From Pseudomonadota bacterium (GTDB taxonomy: Bacteria; Pseudomonadota; Gammaproteobacteria; Ga0077536): a stretch of DNA of 64,000 nt. The stretch lies in NCBI GenBank assembly GCA_016719885.1, contig JADJYF010000026.1, forward strand, positions 62,001-126,000. The letters run 5' to 3'. Positions 44,554 through 52,872 of this stretch are shown here, in pieces. The notes below the pieces were generated by a model that was given only the letters and a program-made list of their open reading frames with translations, made no database searches and was not told the origin of the DNA. Position numbers and translations under genes: made by a program. The stretch's first letter is position 1, and the number at the start of each line of letters is the position of its first letter.

Positions 44554-45906
44554 ATGAACACCCGTCCCTATTGGAACATGGACATCGAGCCGCTGCTGGG
44601 TAGCGAGCGCATGCGTGTCTTGCAGGTCGAGCGTCTGCGGCAGCGGGTCGATGCACTGTTTGAGCACGCGCCGTATTTTCGGCGTCAGCTCGAAGCACGC
44701 GGGGTGCGCGGCGGCGCCGACATCCGCAATCTCGACGACTGGGCGCGTGCGCTGCCGCCGTTCACCAAGACCGCCTATCGCGACGCGGTCGCGGACTGCG
44801 ATGGCGACATTTATCGCTTTCTCGACGAAACCCTGCCGGTGCCGCTCGATGCGCTGGTGACCATGGCGGCGACCTCGGGCACCACCGGTGATCCTCAGCC
44901 CTATCCATTGACGCGCGTCGACATCGATCAACTATGGGGTGAGTTCCTGCTGCGCGTGCGCTGGCGCTGCGGCGTGCGCCCGGGCGACCGCCTGGTGCAC
45001 GCTTTTGCGCTTTCGATGTTTCTTGCCGGCGTTCCGATCCTGCAATGCAGCCGCGATGACGGCACCATGCAGATCCCGATCGGCGCCGAGCCCGGCGCCG
45101 CGCGCATCCTCAAGACCACACGCTTCTTCCGCGGCAATGTGCTGTCTTGCACGCCCTCGCTGGCCGAGCATCTGATCGAGCGCGCCCCCGAGGTGCTCGG
45201 CGCGGGTATCGACGCGCTTGGCATTCGCATACTGATGTGCGGAGGCGAACCGGGCGCCGGCATCCCCGAGGTGCGCCGACGTATCGAGAGCGCCTATGGC
45301 GCACGACTGTTTGATGTCGGCGCGGGGCTCGGAGTGTCCTGCGAGCATCCCGATTATCAAGGCATGCACTGGGTGGGTGACGACCTGGCGATCTATGAAC
45401 TTGTCGACCCCGCCAGTCACGAGCCGCTGACGCTGCGCGATGGCGCCGAAGGCGAGGCGGTGTTCACAACCTTGATCGGCGGCGGCTTCGGTTGGACGCG
45501 CCTGAGCCTTGGCGATATTCACCGCGTCGAGGTCTCTACTTGCCCATGCGGTCGCAGTGGTTTGCGCTACCGCATCATCGGCCGCGTGGACGACATGCTC
45601 AAGGTCAAGGGCGTGATCGTCTACCCGGCCGCGATTGATGCGGTGATCGCAAGCTTCATTCCACACCTGACCGGCGAATTTCGCATCTTGCTCGACGAAC
45701 CGCCGCCACGCGTGGTGCCACCACTCAAGTTACGCATCGAGCGTGGAGCATCGAGTAACGAGGCCGACGCCACCGCGCTTGAACGCGCGCTGCTGCTGGC
45801 CTTGAAAGAGCGCTTGAAGATCACGCCGGCCATCGAATGGGTGGCGCCGTATTCACTGCCACGCAGCGAGCACAAGACGCGCTTCATCGAGCTTGCCGGC
45901 CAGTGA
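44554..45906 (+). CDS. phenylacetate-CoA ligase-like AMP-forming ligase
   Basis: This 450-residue PaaK-type adenylating enzyme has the P-loop MAATSGTTGDPQPYPLT, LMCGGEPGAGIPEVRRRIE, GRVDDMLKVKGVIVYP and the C-terminal catalytic lysine region LPRSEHKTRFIEL. Such enzymes activate aryl or small organic acids with CoA. Expected substrates cannot be read from sequence. The ATG at 44554 has GAGGAAG nine bases upstream. Confidence 0.9.
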   Translation: MNTRPYWNMDIEPLLGSERMRVLQVERLRQRVDALFEHAPYFRRQLEARGVRGGADIRNLDDWARALPPFTKTAYRDAVADCDGDIYRFLDETLPVPLDALVTMAATSGTTGDPQPYPLTRVDIDQLWGEFLLRVRWRCGVRPGDRLVHAFALSMFLAGVPILQCSRDDGTMQIPIGAEPGAARILKTTRFFRGNVLSCTPSLAEHLIERAPEVLGAGIDALGIRILMCGGEPGAGIPEVRRRIESAYGARLFDVGAGLGVSCEHPDYQGMHWVGDDLAIYELVDPASHEPLTLRDGAEGEAVFTTLIGGGFGWTRLSLGDIHRVEVSTCPCGRSGLRYRIIGRVDDMLKVKGVIVYPAAIDAVIASFIPHLTGEFRILLDEPPPRVVPPLKLRIERGASSNEADATALERALLLALKERLKITPAIEWVAPYSLPRSEHKTRFIELAGQ

Positions 45907-46019
45907 GCACATGCGCCTGCCATCGCACGTGCGCCGGCCGTCACACCGCGACCAGGCGTACGTGACCGTGCATTCCCTGCCGAACTCCTCCGATCGTCCC
46001 TGACAGGGCAGCAAATACC

Positions 46020-47297
46020 ATGCGAATACTCACCAGCTATGGCCCGCCGCACGTGGAACGCAGCGGCTTCGACGCACCGCTTGAAGGCGATGAGCGCGCG
46101 CTGGTCGACAGTGTGCATCGCTTTGCCCGCGATGTACTTCGACCACATGGCCGTGCACTCGACCGCCTGGGTGCCGCTCAAGTGATCGCCCGCGACTCGC
46201 CCCTGTGGACGGTCTACAGTGAGTACGCAACGCTGGGCCTCGACCTGGGCACTCTCGATGACATGCCTCCGGCCGAGGCGGCGCGGCTGGAATGTCTGTT
46301 GATTGAAGAATTGGCGTGGGGCGATGCCGGGCTTGCGCTGTCTCTCGGCGTGGCGGGCTTTCCCTTGCAGGTCGCGCGGGCCGTCGGTCGCCCGGAGCTC
46401 ATCGAACTTGCCAGCGGACGTATCGGCTGCTGGCCGGTCACCCAGCCCGATCACGGCAGCGATATGGTCGACATCTACGGTGTCGAGCGCCATCCCGGCT
46501 CCGTGCCCGGCGCGGGCAATGTCGTCGCGCGTTTCGGCGCCGACGAGATCACCATCGACGGCCAGAGCTCGGCCTGGGTGTCCAATGGCAGCATCGCTCA
46601 ACTGGCGGTGTTGTGCTGTCCGGCCGACTATGGCCAGGGCGTGCTGCGTGCGGACGGCACGCGCAACCAGTGCGTGGTGATGGTGCCGCTCGACCTGGCC
46701 GGCGTTTCGCGCGGCAAGCCGCTGGAGAAACTCGGACAGATCAGCCTGCCGCAGGGTGCGATCTTCTTCGACCAGGTACGCGTGCCGCGCCATCATGCGG
46801 TGAGCGAGGGCGAAGCGGGTGCGCCCGGATTCCTGTCCATACTGTCGGTCGCAGGCGTGTTCATGTCGCAGGTCTTCACCGGCCTCGCGCGAGCCGCATT
46901 CGAGCTTGCACTCAACTATGCCCATGAACGCCGCCAAGGCGGCGCACCGTTGATCGAACATCAACTGGTCCGCTATCGACTGGGGGAGATGTACAAGAAA
47001 ATCGAAGCGGCGCGCGCCATGACCCGCCGCGCCGCCCATTACCTGCGGGCCGCGCCCAGCCCTCACCCGACCGTTTCCTCGACCAGCAAAGCCTTCGTTA
47101 CCCAGATCGCGTTCGAAGTCGCGCATGAGGCCTTGCAGCTATTTGGCGGCAATGGCCTGACCAAGGAATATCCGGTCGAGAAGCTGACGCGGGACGCGCG
47201 TGCGGCGATGATCGAGGACGGTGAGAACTATCTGTTGACCCTGCGTCTGGGCAGTGTGCTGTCGGATCTTCAGCAACGCGGCTGGTCGACCGATTGA
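46020..47297 (+). CDS. acyl-CoA dehydrogenase (second paralogue)
   Basis: This 425-residue flavoprotein has PVTQPDHGSDMVDI, SSAWVSNGSIA, LDLAGVSRGKPLEKLGQISLPQG and LFGGNGLTKEYPVEKLTRDARAAM. It shares the unusual DGEN (EDGEN) at the catalytic position with the 42117 gene, and clearly similar segments elsewhere (AGVSRGKPL vs VGVSRGRPL, SLPQGAIFFDQVRVP vs DLPQGELFFDQVRIP), so the two are recent paralogues. They may form a heteromer or act on successive substrates. Confidence 0.9.
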   Translation: MRILTSYGPPHVERSGFDAPLEGDERALVDSVHRFARDVLRPHGRALDRLGAAQVIARDSPLWTVYSEYATLGLDLGTLDDMPPAEAARLECLLIEELAWGDAGLALSLGVAGFPLQVARAVGRPELIELASGRIGCWPVTQPDHGSDMVDIYGVERHPGSVPGAGNVVARFGADEITIDGQSSAWVSNGSIAQLAVLCCPADYGQGVLRADGTRNQCVVMVPLDLAGVSRGKPLEKLGQISLPQGAIFFDQVRVPRHHAVSEGEAGAPGFLSILSVAGVFMSQVFTGLARAAFELALNYAHERRQGGAPLIEHQLVRYRLGEMYKKIEAARAMTRRAAHYLRAAPSPHPTVSSTSKAFVTQIAFEVAHEALQLFGGNGLTKEYPVEKLTRDARAAMIEDGENYLLTLRLGSVLSDLQQRGWSTD

Positions 47298-47400
47298 GCG
47301 GCGCGCAGCCGTGCGGGTGGCGGTCGCCGCCGCGCCCGCGCCGGCCGCGTGCGCGTGCCCGGTCCGCACCGAGTTCGCCCCGCGGCATGCGCTGCTCGCG

Positions 47401-48219
47401 TCAGCGGTTCGATGACTCGCGCTGCGCGTTGAGTGCAGCCACCACCTGCTCGGTCGCCTCGAGTACCTGCTCGCTCAGTTCGGCGACGCGCGTGGCATTG
47501 GTGCGCAGACTGACCAGCCCGGCGTCGGCCATGAGCAGTGCTTCGTAGGGCGCCCAGGCCTCGCGCAGCGTCGCCAATGCCTGCTTCACAGGCGCACCGA
47601 GCAAGGATGATACCTCAAGCTGCCGCAAGACCGACGTGAAGTGGGCGCGGGACAGGTGCATTTCCATCGCGGCAGCGTCGGCACTCAGCTCCCAGGTGCG
47701 GTAGAAATAGAACTTCGCGAGGCGCTGCGAAAGCATGCGCTGACGGCCGGCGAGATTGATGAGATGGTCGAGCGGTTGGGCCGACTCGCGCTCGTAAGCC
47801 AAGGTCAAATGGTGTGCAGCCGTTTGCACCGCTTCATTCGCATCGTAGAGCGCCGCGGCAGCGCTTGGAGTCGGCGCTACGACGAGCAACGGCTTCATAC
47901 GGCGCCACTCGGTGTCCAACGCCGCCAGCGAACGCGCTATCTCGGCATTGGGCATCCCGGCCTGCAAGCGCGCGAGCTGCGCTTCGAACACGGCCAGCGA
48001 ATCGGCGAGTATCGTCTCGGCGTCGCGCGCTGCGATGCCCTGGCCGCGCATGAGGTAAGCCTTGGCCATCCGTTGCGACAGCATGCGTTCGCGACCGGCG
48101 AGATTGACTGCTTCGGGAATGCTGACGGTCGATGCCGGCGTCGCGGCCACGGCGTCGCCTGCCGCCCACAGAAGAACGCTAAACGCGATACACAGCACAG
48201 CTGGACAGATTCGAGCCAT
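47401..48219 (-). CDS. exported protein with two tandem PilJ-type sensor domains
   Basis: This 272-residue protein has a signal peptide (residues 1-25) and two PilJ/NarX-type N-terminal sensor repeats. Their signature is LAGRERMLSQRMAKAY at residue 40 and LAGRQRMLSQRLAKFYF at 156. In chemoreceptors and NarX this domain binds ligands in the periplasm, between two membrane helices. Here no transmembrane or cytoplasmic part follows, so the product is probably a soluble periplasmic binding or sensing protein. The ATG at 48219 has GAGG just upstream; the frame extends to a TTG at 48231. Confidence 0.78.
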   Translation of the reverse strand: MARICPAVLCIAFSVLLWAAGDAVAATPASTVSIPEAVNLAGRERMLSQRMAKAYLMRGQGIAARDAETILADSLAVFEAQLARLQAGMPNAEIARSLAALDTEWRRMKPLLVVAPTPSAAAALYDANEAVQTAAHHLTLAYERESAQPLDHLINLAGRQRMLSQRLAKFYFYRTWELSADAAAMEMHLSRAHFTSVLRQLEVSSLLGAPVKQALATLREAWAPYEALLMADAGLVSLRTNATRVAELSEQVLEATEQVVAALNAQRESSNR

Positions 48220-48498
48220 AGCGCACCTCAACTCCGACGCGGATGGTCCCCACGTTCGTCCGCGACGTGGGACTCTGCATTGTCGACCAAGACTAGTGAC
48301 CGCCTTGGCGGCAGAACTTGCCGCAGATCAAGCCGCCGCGCGCAGCGCGCGCAGAACACAACCCTGAACTGGATCAAGCCGCGGCGCGTTTTGCTGTCCC
48401 AAGATGGCTCATCGGTTTCGATGCCGTGTGCGCCGCGCCCCCTTGGACTGACCAGGGTGTCACCGACGCGCGGCACTGGTGACTCAGGAGTGCCGGCC

Positions 48499-48927
48499 AT
48501 GCAACGAGCGCGTATCCTCATCGCCAAGATCGGGCTCGACGGGCATGACCGCGGCAGCCGTATCGTCGCCACTTACCTGCGTGATGCCGGCATGGAAGTG
48601 GTTTACACCGGTCCGTGGCAGCGCATTGAACAGGTGGTGCGCGCCAGCATCGATGAAGATATCGATGTCATCGGGATTTCGACGCTTGCCAACGACTACG
48701 TACTGATCCCCGAACTGCTGGAGGCGCTGGCCGCGGCCGGCGCCGCCGATATTCCGGTCATCGTCGGCGGCATCGTGCCACTGGAGGATGAACGCCGGTT
48801 GCTGGAACTCGGCGTCCGCCAGGTGTTTCATCCGGGGGCCACTCGCCAGACGATAGTCGATGCCGTGCAGCGCCTCGCCGCGCAAGCCGCGGCGGCACGC
48901 CCACTGCGCGGCGAACTGACCGCATGA
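48499..48927 (+). CDS. B12-binding small subunit of an acyl-CoA mutase
   Basis: This 142-residue protein is a cobalamin-binding Rossmann domain: RILIAKIGLDGHDRGSRIVA (the DxHxxG box, His coordinates cobalt), then VVYTGPWQRIE, GISTLANDYVLIPELL and VIVGGIVPLEDE. It matches the MCM C-terminal domain and free-standing HcmB/IcmB-type subunits. An AGGAG site is eight bases upstream of the ATG at 48499. Its stop overlaps the ATG of the large-subunit frame by four bases. The 279 bases upstream hold no gene I can name. Confidence 0.93.
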   Translation: MQRARILIAKIGLDGHDRGSRIVATYLRDAGMEVVYTGPWQRIEQVVRASIDEDIDVIGISTLANDYVLIPELLEALAAAGAADIPVIVGGIVPLEDERRLLELGVRQVFHPGATRQTIVDAVQRLAAQAAAARPLRGELTA

Positions 48928-50599
48928 GCACGCCGTCGTCGATGACGATGTTGATGCCGCGCGCCTGGCCTGGGAACGCGACTACGCCGCGCAATCGGGC
49001 ACGCAGGCGCCGCGTCTCAACCAGTCGGGCATTGCCATCAAACCGCTGTACGGACCGCGGGACGGGCCTCGTGCGGGGTACGACGATTCGCTTGGATTTC
49101 CTGGACAGTTTCCACTGACCCGCGGCATTCATGCCAGCATGTACCGCGGCCGGCCGTGGAGTCAGCGGCAAATCGTCGGGCTCGGCCTGCCGGCCGACTA
49201 CAACCGCCGCGAACACGCCATGCTCGCCGCCGGCAGCACTGGCGCCTACCTGTCACCGTGCAACTCATTCATGCGCGGCTACGATATCGACCAGGTCCCC
49301 GCACCACTGATCGGACGCTCGGGCACACCGGTGAACACCGTCGACGATCTGGCTGAATGCCTGCAGGGCATGGCCCTGGACCGCACCTCGTTGAGTCTCG
49401 GCGACAATGCGCCGTTCACCTTGTCGGCCATGCTCCTCGAACTGGCGCGACGACAAGGTGTCGATTGGGCACGGCTGTCCGGCACCACCAATCAAAGCGA
49501 TTACCTGTCGCTGGCGGCGGCCAATCACATGTTCTTTCGTCTGTCGCTGGACGCGTCGCGGCGTCTGCTGATCGATCACATCAAGTTCATGAACGCGCGC
49601 GCGCCGCGTTGGAACCCGCTGTCGGTGGTCGGTCAGCACATGCAGGAAGCGGGCGCGACGCCGGCCGAGGCAATGGCGTTCGCGCTCAGCTCGGCGATTC
49701 AGTATGCGCGAGACCTGGCCAGCGCCGGCCTGGTGCCGGACAGCTTTCTGCCACGTTTCTCGTTCTTCTTTGATGTCTCCTTGAGTTTCTTCGAGGAGAT
49801 TGCCAAGTTCCGTGCTGGCCGGCGCCTGTGGGCACGTATCACGCGCGAACAACTGGGCGCACGGCAGCCGGCCTCCTGGCGCATGCGCTTCCACGCCCAG
49901 ACCGCGGGTGTCGAACTCACCCGCGAGCAGCCCTTGAACAACCTGACGCGGGTCACCGTGCAAGCGATCGCCGCGATCTTCGGCGGCTGCCAGTCGCTGC
50001 ACACCGATGCCTACGACGAGGCATTCCAGGCGCCGACTTCGAGCAGCGCGCGCCTCGCGCTCAATACGCAAACCATCCTCAGGGACGAAGCGCATTTTGA
50101 CCAAGTCATCGACCCGCTCGGTGGCTCCTACTATGTCGAGTGTCTGACCGACCAGATGGAAGAAGCCATCATCGCTGTGATGGCACGCATCGAGGCTGCC
50201 GGCGGCATGCATCAAGCCGTTGCGGATGGCCTCGTACAGTCCATGATCGGCGCATCGGCGCTACGCCTTCAGAACGCCATCGATAGCGGTGAGCGCAAGG
50301 TGGTGGGTGTCAACCTGGCGCTCGACGACGACACCGCGCCGCCCCATCCCGCCACCAGCGATAGCCCGGACCTCGACGCCATAGTGGCGCGGGTGGCGGC
50401 TTTCCGCGCCTGGAAGGCGCGGCGCCCGCGGACCGGGCTCGCTGCCACGCAAGCGGCGCTGCTGCGCGCGGCGCGCGACCCGACCGCCAATCTGTACGCC
50501 GAAGTGCTGGCGGCGGTCAGCGCCGACATGACTCATGGCGAAGTGGTGGCCACCCTGCAGCAGGAAATGGGCGCGGGCGTACCGGTGCTGGCGGTCTGA
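48924..50599 (+). pseudogene. B12-dependent acyl-CoA mutase large subunit, apparent -1 frameshift near its start
   Basis: From 48941 to the stop the frame reads a mutase TIM barrel: SGIAIKPLYGPRD, FPGQFPLTRGIHASMYRGRP, GQHMQEAGATPAE, FFEEIAKFRAGRRLWA, QSLHTDAYDEAF and IDPLGGSYYVE. No start codon exists in that frame before 49139, which would cut off about 66 conserved residues. The ATG at 48924 (ATGA overlap with the small subunit) is in another frame; one base is missing near 48941. By eye, the Tyr89 site of methylmalonyl-CoA mutase is Ile (RQI, as in 2-hydroxyisobutyryl-CoA mutase), the Ala116/Asp117 site is Ser, and Gln197 and Arg207 are not conserved. The substrate is therefore not methylmalonyl-CoA. 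Confidence 0.85.
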
Positions 50600-50735
50600 C
50601 AGAGCGCTATGGGTCGCGCCACGGGGATCGGCATTCGCGCACGGAATATTCGACTCGCTACGCGGCGCCATTGTGGACGTGAGCGGGCCGCGCAGCACAG
50701 GACACTACACGCAACCACCATCAAGGAGTGCAACC

Positions 50736-51308
50736 ATGACTCAGCCCACCTATGTTTCCGCGCTGGACCTGCCACAGGCCGACGATCTCAGCGAGGAGAT
50801 GCGCGACTACCTCGCCTTCTACCAGGAGCGCTTTGGCTTCACCCCGAATGTTTTCCGCGCCTACGCCAGCGACGCGCGCAAGATGAAGCCTTTCGTCGAC
50901 ATGTATCACGCGCTGATGCTTGAGCCATCGAACTTGAGCGAGCTCGAGCGTGAAATGATCGCGGTGGCGGTGTCATCGGTGAACCGCTGTTACTACTGCC
51001 TGGTCACCCACGGTGCGCGCGTGCGCGAACTGTCGGGCGACCCGATGCTGGGCGAGCTGCTGATGATTAATTACCGCGTGGCCGAATTGTCAGCGCGCCA
51101 TCGCGCCATGCTCGATTTCGCCACCAAGGTGACCGAGAGTCCGCATCGCGTTGAGCAAGGCGACCGCGATCTGCTCAGCGCCGCAGGCTTCAGCGATCGC
51201 GACATCTTCGACATGTCGAATGTCATCGGCTTTTTCAACATGACCAACCGTGTGGTGTCGGCCACCGACATGATCCCCAATCCCGAATACCACTCGATGG
51301 CCCGCTGA
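50736..51308 (+). CDS. AhpD-like carboxymuconolactone-decarboxylase-family protein
   Basis: This 190-residue protein has the redox motif VNRCYYCLVTHGARVRELSG (CxxC with downstream His), typical of peroxidase-related AhpD proteins, and FTPNVFRAYASDARKMKPFVDMY. The C-terminal half (GFSDRDIFDMSNVIGFFNMTNRV) completes the second helical repeat. It may act as a thiol-linked peroxidase or a lyase. It sits between the mutase and the nitronate monooxygenase-like gene. The ATG at 50736 is preceded by AAGGAG. Confidence 0.88.
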   Translation: MTQPTYVSALDLPQADDLSEEMRDYLAFYQERFGFTPNVFRAYASDARKMKPFVDMYHALMLEPSNLSELEREMIAVAVSSVNRCYYCLVTHGARVRELSGDPMLGELLMINYRVAELSARHRAMLDFATKVTESPHRVEQGDRDLLSAAGFSDRDIFDMSNVIGFFNMTNRVVSATDMIPNPEYHSMAR

Positions 51309-51328
51309 GGGAGCCGAGAGGAACTTCG

Positions 51329-52411
51329 ATGAATGAATCGCGACGTGCATTTTCCATCGCCGGCCTGCTTGCCTCGACGTGCTTGCTGGGCCGCGGACAG
51401 GCCCACGCGGCCGAGGCGCCTCCGCCCGCGACACGCGCGCTCGAACGCTCGGCGCTGCTCGATCGCCTGGGTATCACCATGCCGGTTCTGCAAGCCGCGA
51501 TGGGCGCGGCCACACCGGAACTCGCGGCGGCGGTGTCGAACGCGGGCGGCCTGGGCGCCTTGGGCCTGTCATGGTCTTCGCCGGACGAAGTGCGCGCGAG
51601 CGTGGCGCGAACCCGCGATCTGACCCGCGCGCCATTCGCGGTCGGCTACGTTTTGAGTTTCGGCGCCGCGACGCTGCAAGTGGCGCTGGATGCCGGCGCG
51701 GTGGTGGTGCAGATGTCGTTTGGCATGCCGAGCCCGGAGCAGGTCGCGGCGGTGCGTGCCGCCGGCGCGCGGCTCGGCATTCAAATCAGCACGGTCGAGG
51801 CCGCGCGACGCGCGCTCGATCTCGGCGTCGACTACCTCAACCTGCAAGGCCAGGAAGCCGGCGGGCATGTGCAGGCGCAGGGCAGTTGGCGGGACGAGCT
51901 CGCACAGGTGTGTGAGCTGGCTGCCACCACACCGGTCAATGTCGCGGGAGGGCTCGCCCACGGCCAGGATCTGCGCGAAGTTTTGAACCTCGGTGCCGCG
52001 GGAGGCGTGTTCGGCACCCGCTTTGTCGCCACGCACGAATACCCCGCGCATCCGGCCTACAAACAGCGCCTGCTCGCGGCCCAGCGCAAAGACAGCGTGC
52101 TAACGGTGTGTTTCGACGGCGGCTGGTCGAATGTGCTCCATCGCGTGCTGCGCAACCCGACGCTTGACGCCTGGGAGGCCGCCGGCGCCCAGCCGGCGGG
52201 CATGCGCCCCGGTGAAGGCGAGCTGGTCGGCCACCTGGGCGCGCAGGGCTTTGCGCGCTACGGAATTTTTCCACCCCTGGCAGGCATGGTCGGCGCGGTA
52301 GAGGACATGGCGATGTACGCCGGTATCGGCGCCGAACACATTCACGACATCCCAGGCGCGGGCGAGCTGGTGCGGCGGCTGTGGCAGGAGTGCAGCGGCG
52401 CACAGGTATGA
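51329..52411 (+). CDS. exported nitronate monooxygenase-like FMN TIM-barrel protein
   Basis: This 360-residue protein has an N-terminal NESRRAFSIAGLLASTCLLG that fits a Tat signal peptide (RRxFS), with cleavage near AHA-AE. The barrel has LGITMPVLQAAMGAATPELAAAVSNAGGLGALG, VVVQMSFGMPSPEQV, NLQGQEAGGHV, PVNVAGGLAHGQDL and GGVFGTRFVATHEYPAH, the nitronate monooxygenase/2-nitropropane dioxygenase pattern with the QGxEAGGH FMN and active-site His. Export of such an enzyme with folded cofactor via Tat is unusual. It follows the AhpD-like gene by 20 bases. Confidence 0.88.
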   Translation: MNESRRAFSIAGLLASTCLLGRGQAHAAEAPPPATRALERSALLDRLGITMPVLQAAMGAATPELAAAVSNAGGLGALGLSWSSPDEVRASVARTRDLTRAPFAVGYVLSFGAATLQVALDAGAVVVQMSFGMPSPEQVAAVRAAGARLGIQISTVEAARRALDLGVDYLNLQGQEAGGHVQAQGSWRDELAQVCELAATTPVNVAGGLAHGQDLREVLNLGAAGGVFGTRFVATHEYPAHPAYKQRLLAAQRKDSVLTVCFDGGWSNVLHRVLRNPTLDAWEAAGAQPAGMRPGEGELVGHLGAQGFARYGIFPPLAGMVGAVEDMAMYAGIGAEHIHDIPGAGELVRRLWQECSGAQV

Positions 52412-52485
52412 GGCGAGTCGGTCAATCGCCAATGCGACCGACCGGCATCGCCGAGCACCCATGACGCATCGGGACGTATGGCGGT

Positions 52486-52872
52486 CTACTCGTACTTGAT
52501 GTACTTGAAGCGCGGGTCGTCCGGCGTGCCCTCCAGCGGCGATCCCGGCTCGGCGCCGGGCTGCCACATCACCACCTCTTCAATCTTGCGCGCCAGCGCG
52601 AAATCCTTGTCGGTGATGCCCTTGGCCGCGTGGTTCATGAGTTTCACGTTGACGAAGGCATAGGAGACTGTGAGGTCAGGATGATGCCAAGCGGCTTCCG
52701 CGAGGTGGCCGATGGTGTTGACCACCATCAGCGTGCCTTTCCAACCCGAGGTCTTGTATTTACGCCGCAGCCAGCCGTCCTGCTGGGTCCAGCTTGGCAG
52801 TTGCTCCTTGAGACGTTCTTCCACGTCCGCCTCGGAATAGACCTCTTCCTGCTTGCGTTCACGCCAACCCAT
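52486..52872 (-). CDS. pterin-4a-carbinolamine dehydratase-like protein
   Basis: This 128-residue protein has NTIGHLAEAAWHHPDLTVSYAFVNVKLMNHAAKG, which contains the PCD signature (His-His-Pro and the distal His). About 25 residues precede and 25 follow the usual PCD core. In methylotrophs a PCD-like gene accompanies tetrahydromethanopterin/methanofuran genes. The start overlaps the MfnB stop by one base (TGATG), so it is the third member of a coupled operon with mfnB and the DUF447 gene. Confidence 0.85.
   Translation of the reverse strand: MGWRERKQEEVYSEADVEERLKEQLPSWTQQDGWLRRKYKTSGWKGTLMVVNTIGHLAEAAWHHPDLTVSYAFVNVKLMNHAAKGITDKDFALARKIEEVVMWQPGAEPGSPLEGTPDDPRFKYIKYE

Noticed and set aside
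48924..49118. A 64-codon frame as an independent small gene
   Set aside because: The other frame over the same bases encodes conserved mutase residues, so this is the out-of-frame start of the mutase.
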